This document shows positions 7,817 through 16,172 of a stretch of DNA of 64,000 nucleotides, one piece after another. The stretch spans positions 2,864,774 to 2,928,773 of the forward strand of contig NZ_KB900609.1 of assembly GCF_000379105.1 (NCBI RefSeq), read 5' to 3'. Within the stretch, counting starts at the first letter, position 1, and the number at the start of each line of letters is the position of its first letter. The stretch is from Methylobacterium sp. WSM2598. Lineage in GTDB: Bacteria; Pseudomonadota; Alphaproteobacteria; Rhizobiales; Beijerinckiaceae. The notes under the pieces were generated by a model. The model made no database searches and was not told where the DNA came from. It saw nothing but the letters and a program-made list of their open reading frames with translations. The position numbers were made by a program, and so were the translations under genes.

Positions 7817-10434
7817 GGCCCCCTCCCCGATGGTCCCCTCCCCGGAGGCGCCGCGGCGCCGGCGCGCGGCAGCGTGATCGTGAACTCGGTGAAGGCGCCC
7901 GGCTCGGTCGCGACCTCGATCGTGCCGCCGTGCTGCTTCACCACGATGTCGTAGCTCAGCGACAGGCCGAGTCCCGTGCCCTCCCCGGCCGGCTTGGTCG
8001 TGAAGAAGGGGGTGAACATCTTCGCCCTGACGGTGTCCGGGATGCCCGTGCCGTTGTCGCGGATCCTGATCTCGACCTTATCCCCGAGGTCCCGGGTGGC
8101 GGCAACCAGGGTCGGGGCGAAGCCGGGGGTCTCGCTCCCGCGCTGGCGCAGGGCGTAGAAGCCGTTGGTGATCAGGTTCAGAAGGACGCGGGTCATCTCC
8201 TGGGGGTAGAGTAGGGCCGTCCCGGCGGCGGGGTCGAGGCGGCGCTCCAGGGTCACGTTGAAGCCGGGCTTCTCCGCCCTTGCGCCGTGATAGGCGAGGT
8301 TGAGGCTCTCCTCCACCAGGGCGTTGAGGTCGGCCTCGCGCCGCTCGCCCGTCCCCTCGCGCGAGTGCAGCAGCATGTTCTTGACGATCGAATCGGCGCG
8401 CCGCCCGTGCTGCACGACCTTGGCGAGGTTGCCCTTGAGGAGGCCGGCGAGTTCGTCGACCTCGCCCCGCACGGAATCGGCGAGGGGCGCGCCGGCCAGC
8501 GCCTGCCGCAGCTCGTCCACCAGCTCGGCCGACAGGGCCGCGAAATTGTTGACGAAGTTGAGCGGGTTCTTGATCTCGTGGGCGATGCCGGCGGTGAGCT
8601 GGCCCAGCGAGGCGAGCTTCTCCGACTGGATGAGGCGGTCCTGGGCCGCGCGCAGCTCCTCCAGGGAGCACGAAAGGTCCCGCGTCCGCTCCTGCAGGGC
8701 CGCGAACAGCCGCGCGTTCTCGATCGCGATCACCGCCTGGTCCGCGAAGGTCTGCACCAGCTCGACCTGCCGGGGCGGGAAGGCGCCCGGCCCCTCCCGC
8801 GCCAGGACGAAGACGCCCTCGACGGGGCCGTCGCGCAGGAGCGGCACGCCGAGCCAGGCCCGGCCTCCCCCGTCCGGTCCGGCCGGCTCCTCGTCCTGCT
8901 CCACGCGGCCCGACCCCGCGACCCGGGCGACCATCGCGGCGAGGGCCGTCCCGGCCGGGATCTCCCCGCAGAGGGCTCCCCTGCCGCACGGAATCCCGCC
9001 GCTCTCGGGGCAGTCGCACCGCGCCGGGCCGTCGGACGCGAGGCCCACGCCGGCCCTGATCCGGTAGGCGTCGCCCTCGCGCAGGACCACGAGTCCGCTG
9101 GGAACGCCGCACAATTCGGCGGCCGAGCGGGCCAGGGTGGCGAGCACGGCGTCGAGGTCGAAGGCCGAGCGGCTGATCACCTTCAACACCTCGGCGGTGG
9201 CGGTCTGCTGGCGCAGCGCCTCGTCGAGGGTGCGGGTGCGCTCCGCGACCTTGGCCTCCAGGGTCTCGTAGGAATCCTGGATGCGGACGGCCATCAGGTT
9301 GAAGCGGTCCGCCAGGGTCTCGATCTCGTCCCCGGTGCGGATGGCGATGCGCTCGGAGAGGTCCCCGCCCCCGAGGCGCTCCGCCCCCTCCTGCAGGCGG
9401 CGGATCGGCACCACCATGCGGCGGGCGAGCAGCGTTCCGGCGATGCTGGCGAGCAGGAGGCCGAGGCCGAGGAGGCCGAGGGTCTGGTAGAGCGAGGTGA
9501 AGACCGGGGCCATGGCCTCGGCGAGGGGCGACTGGACGAACACGATCCAGCCGATGCGCCGGATCGGCGCGTGGGCGGTGAGCACCGAGCGCTCGCCGAG
9601 GTCGCGGGTGATCTCGGGGGCCGCCGCCGCGCCGTCGAGGGCCCGGCGCACCTGCGGCGTCTGCGACAGGTCGGTGTCGCGCAGCACGAGGGTGAGGTCG
9701 GGATGCGCGATCAGGCGGCCCTGCTGGGTCACCACGAAGGCGTGGCCCTTCTCGCCGACGTGGATGGCCGCGATGACGTCCCAGATCAGCTTGAGGTTCA
9801 CCTCCGCGGCGGTGACTCCCGGATTCCTGCCCGCATGCGCGATGGCGATCGTCATGTAGGGCTCGGACCCCCGCCGGAAGGTGACCGGGCCGAGCCAGAC
9901 CTTGTCGCCGATGGCGCGCAGGAAGCGCGCGTCCTGCGAGAGGTCGCGCCCGCTCCCGACCGCGTCGGGTTCGAGGCGGGAGACCTTGAGCTGCTCGCGC
10001 CCCGCCGCGTCGATGTAGGACACTTCGGTGATGGCGGGCGCCTGCCGCAGCAGGCGGATGAAGTCGTAGCGCTGCTGCTCGACCGGGATGCGGCGCCACT
10101 CCGCCCGGGTGGTCCAGCCGATCTGGTTCTCGATCTCGGCGATGAAGGCGTCGACCTGCGCGGCGGCGGCGTGGGCCTTCTCCTGCTGCACCCGGATCGC
10201 GGTCCGCTTCGCCTCGTCGTAGTTCAGCAGCAGGTTCACGGCGCCGTTGACGACGAGCACCACCGTCACGAGGCCGACCAGCGCCACGGCGAGCTTGGCC
10301 GAGAGCGGGATGCGCCGGCGACGCCCGGCGCGGGCGCCCGCCGGGAGGGGTCCGGCCTGCGCCTCGGGCGCGGCGACCCTCACGGTCGTGGCCGGATTCC
10401 GGCCGGCGGGCGCCGCGGGCCCCAGATCATGCAT
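7813..10434 (-). CDS. Membrane sensor histidine kinase with Cache, HAMP and GAF domains
   Basis: An 873-residue transmembrane sensor. TM1 at about 42-68 (KLAVALVGLVTVVLVVNG), an extracytoplasmic double-Cache-like region at about 70-320, TM2 (LGLLGLGLLLASIAGTLLA), HAMP (RRMVVPIRRLQEGAERLGGG), a GAF-like domain at about 410-590 containing a Cys cluster (RCDCPESGGIPCGRGALCG), then HisKA with IAHEIKNPLNFVNNF and an HATPase domain with RVLLNLITNGFYAL, DNGTGIP, FFTTKPAGEGTGLGLSLSY. It heads the operon with the CheY-like protein and receiver-cyclase. The Cys cluster could be redox or metal responsive (inference). Ligand unknown. The start at 10434 fits a charged proline-rich lead before TM1. Confidence 0.92.
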   Translation of the reverse strand: MHDLGPAAPAGRNPATTVRVAAPEAQAGPLPAGARAGRRRRIPLSAKLAVALVGLVTVVLVVNGAVNLLLNYDEAKRTAIRVQQEKAHAAAAQVDAFIAEIENQIGWTTRAEWRRIPVEQQRYDFIRLLRQAPAITEVSYIDAAGREQLKVSRLEPDAVGSGRDLSQDARFLRAIGDKVWLGPVTFRRGSEPYMTIAIAHAGRNPGVTAAEVNLKLIWDVIAAIHVGEKGHAFVVTQQGRLIAHPDLTLVLRDTDLSQTPQVRRALDGAAAAPEITRDLGERSVLTAHAPIRRIGWIVFVQSPLAEAMAPVFTSLYQTLGLLGLGLLLASIAGTLLARRMVVPIRRLQEGAERLGGGDLSERIAIRTGDEIETLADRFNLMAVRIQDSYETLEAKVAERTRTLDEALRQQTATAEVLKVISRSAFDLDAVLATLARSAAELCGVPSGLVVLREGDAYRIRAGVGLASDGPARCDCPESGGIPCGRGALCGEIPAGTALAAMVARVAGSGRVEQDEEPAGPDGGGRAWLGVPLLRDGPVEGVFVLAREGPGAFPPRQVELVQTFADQAVIAIENARLFAALQERTRDLSCSLEELRAAQDRLIQSEKLASLGQLTAGIAHEIKNPLNFVNNFAALSAELVDELRQALAGAPLADSVRGEVDELAGLLKGNLAKVVQHGRRADSIVKNMLLHSREGTGERREADLNALVEESLNLAYHGARAEKPGFNVTLERRLDPAAGTALLYPQEMTRVLLNLITNGFYALRQRGSETPGFAPTLVAATRDLGDKVEIRIRDNGTGIPDTVRAKMFTPFFTTKPAGEGTGLGLSLSYDIVVKQHGGTIEVATEPGAFTEFTITLPRAGAAAPPGRGPSGRGP

Positions 10435-10647
10435 TCGCCTCGCTCAGGCTTCGGCCGAGGCCGGAACTATGCCATGGCGGGCGCGCGCCGTCAGCGGTGC
10501 GCCCGCGGGTCCGGAGGCGACCGCGCGGCCGGCGCGCCGGGCGCGTCCTCCCCCTCCTCGCTCGGATCACGGTCGACGCCCGCGGGGCCCATAACCGTGA
10601 GATCCGCCGGGGGAGGAACCCGGCTGAATTGGCACAGGTTGTTCGGC

Positions 10648-10917
10648 ATGGATGCGCCTGCCGAACGAGACGCACGCATCGCCCGCGAGAAGGCGGGCCT
10701 CGTCAAGGCCGAGCAGGACATCGTGGCGGGTGAGCGACGCGTCGCCGAACAAGATCTCAGGATCAGGCGGCTTCGGGCAGAGGGGCACGACACCGCCCAG
10801 GCAGAGCAGCTTTTGGAGATGCTGGGCGCCACGCTGGCCGAATGGCAGCACCATCGACGGGCAATCCTCGACGTGATCCATCGCCTGGAGGCCGAGGGCC
10901 GGGCATCGGACCGATGA
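10648..10917 (+). CDS. Small coiled-coil protein of unknown function
   Basis: An 89-residue charged, all-helical protein starting MDAPAERDARIAREKA. It reads as two coiled-coil helices (AEQDIVAGERRVAEQDLRIRRLR, shown in part: ERRVAEQDLRIRRLRAEG) with a short GHDTAQAEQLL turn and a second helix ending in ILDVIHRLEAEG. No catalytic motif or membrane segment. A clear homologue lies inside the island at 37294-37551, where it carries a nonsense codon. The GGGGGAGG stretch at about 10609 is too far upstream to serve as a ribosome site for the ATG at 10648. Function unknown. Confidence 0.7.
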   Translation: MDAPAERDARIAREKAGLVKAEQDIVAGERRVAEQDLRIRRLRAEGHDTAQAEQLLEMLGATLAEWQHHRRAILDVIHRLEAEGRASDR

Positions 10918-10984
10918 GCGAGGCGGTCCGCGGGACCGCGCGCGGATGCATCGGCCGGATCGAGCGGGCCGCATCGCGCTGCCG

Positions 10985-11340
10985 CTAACGGCCCGCCGGC
11001 ACGTCAGGCCGCGCGTCGGGCACGAAGCCGTCGCGGTTCGGGTTGGCCACGCGGGGCAGGCTCTGCGCGTCGAGGACCGCGTCCCCGGGCAGGATGCCGT
11101 TGCGGTGCAGGAGGCAGGCCGAGACGGCGTAGACCTCGGGGTCCGAGAGGGATTGCGGCGCGTCGAAGGGCATCGCCCGGCGCACGCAGTCGAACAGGGT
11201 CGTGGCGTAGGGCCAGAAGCTGCCGATGGTCCGCACCGGCTCGGCGCCCGCCAGCGTGCCCCGCCCGCCCACGAGCCGGTCCGCCGCCCCGCCTTCCCCC
11301 GCCGCGCCGTGGCAGCCGGCGCAGCGCACGACGTCGCGCC
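10985..11340 (-). pseudogene. c-type cytochrome, 5'-truncated (sulfite-dehydrogenase cytochrome-like)
   Basis: The frame opens almost directly on the haem-binding CAGCH motif and lacks the signal peptide and N-terminal helix that an exported cytochrome c needs. The rest matches the cytochrome that partners SorA/SoxC-type sulfite oxidases: TIGSFWPYATTLFDCVRRAMPF, then DPEVYAVSACLLHRNGI, and a PNRDGFVPDARPD tail. The Met in RRAMPF is the likely sixth haem ligand. The homology breaks at about 11330-11340, where an opposite-strand MetQ tail begins, so I infer a deletion or rearrangement removed the 5' end. It might still be read from GTG 11329 but would not be exported. Confidence 0.75.
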
Positions 11341-11569
11341 GGCGATGGTCAACCTCACCTGCCCGCTCGCGGCGGGGGGCGACCCGAACACCGCCCTCCT
11401 CGTTGACCGGGCGGCGGACGACCAGTTCGTGCTGCGCTTCGTCGCCCGCGAGGACCGCAAGGACGATCCCCGCCTGCGCCGCTTCGTCGAGACCTGCAAG
11501 GACCCGCAGGTGAAGGCCTTCATCAGGCGGACCCTCCCCGGCTTCGTGCCGGCTTGGCCGGGGGCGTGA
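11326..11569 (+). pseudogene. MetQ/NlpA-family lipoprotein, C-terminal fragment
   Basis: About 80 codons matching the end of D-methionine/NlpA-type substrate-binding lipoproteins: DVAPAMVN at the usual place of the DVDAAVVN block, then VAREDRKDDPRLRRFVET and CKDPQVKAFIRRTLPG. Full proteins are about 260-280 residues with an N-terminal lipobox; all of that is missing. The fragment starts exactly where the opposite-strand cytochrome fragment ends, sharing the palindromic CGACGTCG at the junction. A GTG or ATG inside could initiate, but a product of this size could not bind ligand. It is a relic of a sulfur-compound or methionine importer (inference). Confidence 0.7.
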
Positions 11570-11593
11570 GCCCTTCCGCGTCGAGCCTCACAC

Positions 11594-11697
11594 CACATCC
11601 GCCAAAATGCCTTCGGGATGGCGGATTCGGGCATCGCTCAGGCGCCGCGCGGGCGCGTGATCCGGGATCCGCTGCGATCGACCGGATCCCGGATCAG
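11594..11697. repeat. Mosaic intergenic repeat, copy B
   Basis: Sits in the 339-base gap between the MetQ fragment and the monooxygenase. It carries CCTTCGGGATGGCGGATT, then the CGCTCAGGCGCCGCGCGGGC module shared with copies A and C, then GATCCGGGATCC followed by a near inverse copy. The palindromic GTCCGGAC pair is absent here. The rest of the gap (11698-11908) holds no convincing gene. Confidence 0.7.
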
Positions 11698-11908
11698 CCC
11701 TGCCCGACGCGGCACGGCTGGGCGGCCGCCCGCGCGATGCCGCCGAGCCACCCGGCGGCGCGGTCCCGGCGGGCGCCGGAGATCCGCCGTCTCGCCCAAC
11801 CTCTTCCGACAGAAGACCATCCCGGTTGACGCGGCGCTTGGCCCCGCCATGCTCCCGCCGATCCGCAGCCCGACGCCGGTGAGCCTCCCGGCGCGCCCGG
11901 AGACCGCC

Positions 11909-13234
11909 ATGGCGAGAGCCCGCACCCTGCATCTCGGCGCCTTCATGCGCCCGGTCGGCATCCACACTGCGTGGTGGCGCTATCCGGGGGGTTACCCGGA
12001 CGCGAACTTCAACTTCGCGCACCTCGCGCGCTTCGCGCAGACGCTGGAGCGGGCGAAGTTCGACACCTTCTTCATGGCCGACCACCTCGCGGTGCTGAAC
12101 ATGCCGATCGAGGCGCTCAAGCGCTCGGCGACCGTGACGTCGTTCGACCCGCTGACGCTGCTGCCCGCGCTCGCCGTGGTGACGGAGCGGATCGGCCTCG
12201 TCGCCACCGCCTCGACCACCTACGACCAGCCCTACCACGTCGCCTGCAAGTTCGCCTCCCTCGACCACCTCTCGGGCGGACGGGCGGGCTGGAACGTGGT
12301 CACGACCTCGAACCCGGACGCGGCGAAGAACTTCGGGTTGGAGCACCATCCCGAGCACGCCGACCGCTACGAGCGCGCGCACGAGTTCGTCGAGGTGGTG
12401 AAGGGCCTGTGGGATTCCTTCGCGGACGACGCGTTCCTGCGCGACGTGGAGAGCGGCGTGTTCTTCGCCCCCGAGCGGATGCACGTCCTCGACCATCGCG
12501 GGGAGCACCTCGCGGTGCGCGGTCCCCTCAACGTCGCGCGGCCGGTGCAGGGCTGGCCGGTGATCGTGCAGGCGGGCGCCTCGGAGGCGGGCCGCCAGCT
12601 CGCGGCCGAGACCGCCGAGGTGATCTTCGGTGCGGCCGCCACGCTGGAGGACGGCCGCGGCTTCGCCGAGGACGTGCGCGGGCGGATGGCGAGGATCGGG
12701 CGCGATCCCCAACACCTGAAGATCCTGCCCGCCTGCTTCGTGGTGGTGGGCGACAGTGACGAGGAGGCGCGCGAGAAGCGCGCCACCCTCGACGGCCTCG
12801 TGCACGAGGCGAGCGCCCTCGCGGCGCTGTCGATCGCGCTCGGGGTCGATGCGGGCGCCTTCGATCCGGACGGGCCGCTGCCCGCGATTCCGGAGACCAA
12901 CCAGTCGAAGACCGGGCGCGAGCGGGCGATCGCCCTCGCCCGCCGCGAGGGCCTGACCGTGCGCCAACTGGCGCAGCGCCTCGGCGGCTACGCCGGCCTC
13001 GCGATGGTCGGCACGCCCCGGCGCATCGCCGACGAGATGCAGGCCTGGATCGAGGCCGGGGCGAGCGACGGCTTCACGATCATGGTCTCGGACGTGCCGC
13101 AGGGCCTCGACGACTTCACCGGCAAGGTTGTGCCGGAATTGCAGCGGCGCGGGCTGTTCCGCACGGCGTACGAGGGGCGCACGCTGCGCGAGCACCTGGG
13201 GCTGCCGCGGCCGGCGAACCGCTTCTTCCCGTGA
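11909..13234 (+). CDS. FMN-dependent monooxygenase, NtaA/SnaA/DszA group
   Basis: A 441-residue TIM-barrel flavin monooxygenase of the luciferase-like group that uses reduced FMN from a separate reductase. Typical blocks: LHLGAFMRPVGIHTAWWRYP near the start, FDTFFMADHLAV, FDPLTLLPALA, RIGLVATASTTYDQPYH, the SGGRAGWNVVTTSNPDAAKNFG signature of the nitrilotriacetate/dibenzothiophene-sulfone branch, GWPVIVQAGASEAGR, and GTPRRIADEMQ. Length fits the family (about 440). ATG 11909 is chosen; ATG 11849 in frame would add a proline-rich lead. Its neighbours (flavin reductase, Rrf2 regulator, sulfite cytochrome and MetQ relics) suggest an organosulfur substrate, but the exact compound cannot be told. 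Confidence 0.88.
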   Translation: MARARTLHLGAFMRPVGIHTAWWRYPGGYPDANFNFAHLARFAQTLERAKFDTFFMADHLAVLNMPIEALKRSATVTSFDPLTLLPALAVVTERIGLVATASTTYDQPYHVACKFASLDHLSGGRAGWNVVTTSNPDAAKNFGLEHHPEHADRYERAHEFVEVVKGLWDSFADDAFLRDVESGVFFAPERMHVLDHRGEHLAVRGPLNVARPVQGWPVIVQAGASEAGRQLAAETAEVIFGAAATLEDGRGFAEDVRGRMARIGRDPQHLKILPACFVVVGDSDEEAREKRATLDGLVHEASALAALSIALGVDAGAFDPDGPLPAIPETNQSKTGRERAIALARREGLTVRQLAQRLGGYAGLAMVGTPRRIADEMQAWIEAGASDGFTIMVSDVPQGLDDFTGKVVPELQRRGLFRTAYEGRTLREHLGLPRPANRFFP

Positions 13235-13330
13235 GGCCCGCCGCGAGGCCCGCCCGTCGCGCACGCGCGCTCGATCCCCCTGCACCGCCCCACGCGGCGC
13301 GACGGAGCCGGGTCGGCCGGCCTGAATCTT

Positions 13331-13357
13331 AATAGTCTTTATACAAAGTAGACTATT
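13331..13357. promoter_or_regulatory. Perfect 8-bp inverted repeat, candidate operator
   Basis: AATAGTCT, an 11-base AT-rich spacer, then AGACTATT, in the only AT-rich island of the 175-base gap between the monooxygenase and the reductase. The position 53 bases before the reductase start suits a promoter-overlapping operator. The Rrf2 regulator two genes downstream is the obvious candidate to bind it (inference). Confidence 0.55.
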
Positions 13358-13409
13358 CCCGCGAGGCGTCCGCTGCGCTAGGCTTCCGCCCGGGCAGGGA
13401 GGGTCGAGC

Positions 13410-14234
13410 ATGGTGGGGACGGGATCGCGCGCGGCGCTGGCGGAGCGCTACGGGCCGGCGGGCGCCGACCTCCCGGTCGCCTGGAACGACACGCTGGCGG
13501 GGCTCCTCGCCCACCGCTCCGTGCGCGCCTACCGGCCCGATCCCCTGCCCCCGCACACGCTGGAGACGCTGGTCGCGGCAGCGCAGTCGGCGGCCTCCTC
13601 CTCCAACCTCCAGACCTGGAGCGTGGTCGCGGTGGAGGACCCCGAGACCAAGCGGCGCCTGTCCGCGGTGGCGGGCGGGCAGCGGCACGTGGTCGAGGCG
13701 CCCCTCGTGCTGGTCTGGCTCGCCGACCTGTCGCGCCTCGCCGCGATCGGCCGCGAGAAGGACCGCCCGACCGACGGGCTCGCCTATCTGGAGACGCTGT
13801 TCGTCGGCATCATCGACGCCGCGCTCGCGGCGCAGAACGCCACGGTCGCGCTCGAATCCCTGGGCCTCGCCTCGGTCTATATCGGGGCGCTGCGCAACGA
13901 TCCGGCGGCGGTGGCGGAGATCCTGGGCCTGCCCTCGAACGTGCTGGCGGTGTTCGGCCACTGCGTCGGTCACGCCGATCCGGCGCGCCCGGCCTCGGTG
14001 AAGCCGCGCCTGCCTCAGAGCCTCGTCCTTCACAGGGAGCGCTACGGGGCGGGCGCCGACCCGGCGGCGGTCGCCGCCTACGACCGCACGCTCGCCGCCT
14101 TCCAGGAAGGCCAGCGCCTGGCCCCGGTGGGCTGGACGAGGGCGGCCCTCGACCGCGTGCGCGGCCCGGAGGCGCTGAGCGGCCGCGACAGGATCCGGGC
14201 GGCGCTGGAGCGGCTCGGCTTCGGCCTGCGCTGA
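13410..14234 (+). CDS. Nitroreductase-family NADPH flavin oxidoreductase
   Basis: A 274-residue NfsA/Frp-type FMN oxidoreductase. The HRSVRAYRPDPLPPHTLETLV opening binds FMN phosphate; AAQSAASSSNLQTWSVVAVED contains the usual SSNxQ motif; LPSNVLAVFGHCVGHAD matches the GYP..-like cofactor segment in a variant form, and PRLPQSLVLHRERY is the family C-terminal signature. Reaction: NAD(P)H-dependent reduction of flavin or a nitro/quinone acceptor. Lying behind an FMN monooxygenase, it is best explained as its reduced-FMN supplier. Start ATG 13410 follows a GGGAGGG ribosome site. Confidence 0.85.
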   Translation: MVGTGSRAALAERYGPAGADLPVAWNDTLAGLLAHRSVRAYRPDPLPPHTLETLVAAAQSAASSSNLQTWSVVAVEDPETKRRLSAVAGGQRHVVEAPLVLVWLADLSRLAAIGREKDRPTDGLAYLETLFVGIIDAALAAQNATVALESLGLASVYIGALRNDPAAVAEILGLPSNVLAVFGHCVGHADPARPASVKPRLPQSLVLHRERYGAGADPAAVAAYDRTLAAFQEGQRLAPVGWTRAALDRVRGPEALSGRDRIRAALERLGFGLR

Positions 14235-14308
14235 CGCGGGAACGGCGCCGGGGACGCTCGGCGAGCCCATCGACAACGTCATCCTCCTCGGGGCCGCGCG
14301 GAGCCGGG

Positions 14309-14761
14309 ATGCTCACCAACAAGGGAAAGTACGGGCTCAAGGCGCTCGTCCACCTCGCGGCCCTGCCGCCGGGGACCCGCATCGGCGTCGCCGAGGTCGC
14401 GGCGGCGAACAACATCCCGAAGAAGTTCCTCGACGCGATCCTGGGCGAGCTGCGCAATGCCGGCCTCGTGCACAGCCGCAAGGGGCCCGGCGGCGGCTAC
14501 GCCCTGGCGCGGCCGCCGGAGGAGATCCGGGTCGGCCACGCGGTGCGCGTGCTCGACGGGCCGCTCGCCCCCGTTCCCTGCGCCAGCCGCACGGCCTACC
14601 GCCCCTGCGAGGATTGTCCCGACGAGGGGGCCTGCGCGGTGCGCCTCGTGATGCTGGAGGTGCGCAACAGCATCGCGGGGGTGCTCGACACGCTCACGCT
14701 CGCGCAGATGCGCGACCTGCCGGCGGCGGACGAGGGCGGCAGCATCACCTACCAGATCTGA
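14309..14761 (+). CDS. Rrf2-family transcriptional regulator
   Basis: A 150-residue winged-helix regulator: MLTNKGKYGLKALVHLA is the standard Rrf2 opening, IPKKFLDAILGELRNAGLV the recognition helix, and RKGPGGGYALARPPEEI the wing. A cysteine group follows at about residues 90-112 (PCASRTAYRPCEDCPDEGAC), in the place where Fe-S-binding Rrf2 proteins hold their cluster ligands; four cysteines are visible. It sits 74 bases after the reductase on the same strand, so it likely controls this locus, perhaps in response to cysteine, Fe-S or sulfur supply (inference). Confidence 0.9.
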   Translation: MLTNKGKYGLKALVHLAALPPGTRIGVAEVAAANNIPKKFLDAILGELRNAGLVHSRKGPGGGYALARPPEEIRVGHAVRVLDGPLAPVPCASRTAYRPCEDCPDEGACAVRLVMLEVRNSIAGVLDTLTLAQMRDLPAADEGGSITYQI

Positions 14762-14776
14762 TCCGCCTCATCCGCC

Positions 14777-14960
14777 GTCCGGACGATCACGTCCGGACAG
14801 CGTCTGACAAGCCCGCGCGGCGCTTGAGCGAAGCCCAAATCCGCCATCCCGAAGGGATCAAGCGGATTCGGGATGACCAGCCCGCGCGGCGCTTGAGCGA
14901 GGCCGACATCCGCATGGCCGAAATGGGAGATGGCGACGCAATCCGTCGGATGTCGGATCA
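14777..14960. repeat. Mosaic intergenic repeat, copy C (opposite orientation)
   Basis: Between two convergent genes, just after the Rrf2 stop. It opens with the GTCCGGAC pair around GATCAC (14777-14798), then carries the CCCGCGCGGCGCTTGAGCGA module twice, each time followed by an ATCCGC-type box. Read on the minus strand it is copy A with one internal duplication. It runs into the stop codon of the next gene. Confidence 0.78.
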
Positions 14961-15869
14961 GGGGCTGGCGCGGCCGACGGCCGCCGTGACGGGCCGCGAC
15001 CGGCCGCGGGCGCCGCCGTCGAGGATGCGGGCGGCGAGCCACGCGCAGGCCGCGTCGAGGTCGAGGAGGTCCGGCACGGGGGCGTAGGGCATCAGGTCGG
15101 AGAGGTCCGCGGAGAACAGCGCGTCCTGCGGACCGGCCGCGCGCACCTGCGCCAGCAACGGGTGGTTCGTCCGCGCCGCCGGGATCTCCGCCGGCCGGCG
15201 CGCCAGCGCGTCGAAGGCGCGCCGCCCGTGCCGCAGCAGGCTGCCTCGCGCGGCGGGCGGCAGGTGGTGCCAGAGCGCCGGGGCATGCAGGCGCACGCCG
15301 TCCACCGCCTCGGTCCAGGGAATCCCGCGCGCCCGCGCCTCGCCGAGCACGCGCCGCAGCCAGCGGGCGAGGGAGGCAACGCCGGTGCCGAGAGGCAGGT
15401 CGGCGGGGTCGAGGCGCAGCACCCGCAAGGGCCCGCATGCCTCGACGCCGCGCGGCGGCGCGGGAGCGGCCGCCGTCACCGTCGCGGTGCGCGCCAGGAT
15501 CGTGGTGCCGTCGTCGAGGAGGGCCGCGACGCAGCCGACCGTGCGGCCGAGGCGAAGACACACCCCCTCCGCCACGTGGAGGCGGGTGGCGGCCTCGCGC
15601 AGCGCGCCGCTCGCGCGCGGCTCGGACGCGGTCGACGCGCCCTCCGGCCACCAGCGCGCACCGTCCGCGACGCCGGTCCTCAGGATCGCGGCGTAATCCT
15701 CCCGGCGCAGCAGGCGGCAGAGGTCCGGGCGCCCCTCGACCAGCGTCACCTGCGCGCGCGGATCGCGCCGCAGCAGGTGGGAGGTGAGACAGAGGGCACC
15801 GGCCGTGGCACCCACCACGAGGTGGTGGCGCCCGTCCACCGGAGGCGGGATCGCGGCTGACCCGTGCAT
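14958..15869 (-). CDS. FAD/NAD(P)-binding protein, COG4529-like, shortened
   Basis: A 303-residue protein. The N terminus LVVGATAGALCLTSHLLRRD reads as a Rossmann dinucleotide fold with a changed glycine pattern (GATAG rather than GAGxxG). The best match is the middle block, WLRRVLGEARARGIPW followed by ALWHHLPPAARGSLLRHGRRAFD, which is the signature of the COG4529 FAD-dependent oxidoreductases. Those proteins are usually about 450-600 residues, and the region between the two blocks is compressed here, so activity is doubtful. The start at 15869 is set by a clear GGAAGGAGA ribosome site. Upstream is a perfect inverted repeat at 15938-15957. Confidence 0.6.
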   Translation of the reverse strand: MHGSAAIPPPVDGRHHLVVGATAGALCLTSHLLRRDPRAQVTLVEGRPDLCRLLRREDYAAILRTGVADGARWWPEGASTASEPRASGALREAATRLHVAEGVCLRLGRTVGCVAALLDDGTTILARTATVTAAAPAPPRGVEACGPLRVLRLDPADLPLGTGVASLARWLRRVLGEARARGIPWTEAVDGVRLHAPALWHHLPPAARGSLLRHGRRAFDALARRPAEIPAARTNHPLLAQVRAAGPQDALFSADLSDLMPYAPVPDLLDLDAACAWLAARILDGGARGRSRPVTAAVGRASP

Positions 15870-15937
15870 CGGGGTCTCCTTCCGGGAGCGGCAACGCGGC
15901 CGGATTGTCGATCCGATGGACCGAAAGATCAACGAGA

Positions 15938-15957
15938 ACGTTCTTTTTACAGAACGT
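15938..15957. promoter_or_regulatory. Perfect 7-bp inverted repeat, candidate operator
   Basis: ACGTTCT, six bases, AGAACGT, located 69-88 bases upstream of the FAD-protein start in an AT-richer stretch. It fits a dimeric repressor site for that gene. It differs in sequence from the 13331 repeat, so a single regulator for both is not supported. The remaining 300-base gap to murJ holds nothing else recognisable. Confidence 0.5.
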
Positions 15958-16172
15958 CTTTGCGCAGGAGAAGGGCGTGGCCGCACCCGGCGTCGCGAGA
16001 GGATCCTGCGGCGGACGGAGGGTGCTTCGCGCGGCGAGGCCCGCCTCGCCGCGCACGGGCCCGCCGCGCCGGGATCCCGGCCGACGCGGCGCGGGCCGCG
16101 CCGCTCCCCCGCCCGGGGACGGCGCCCGCCGCGCAGGCCGAGCGGTCTCCGCCGGACCGGTCGGAGCCCGGA

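Noticed and set aside
8287..10917. A long plus-strand frame opposite the Cache-HAMP kinase
   Set aside because: Only its last 89 codons (10648 on) look like a real protein; the rest mirrors the kinase gene.
15935..15957. LexA box near the FAD-like gene
   Set aside because: Alphaproteobacterial LexA sites are direct GTTC-N7-GTTC repeats; the GAAC/GTTC parts here have the wrong spacing and orientation.
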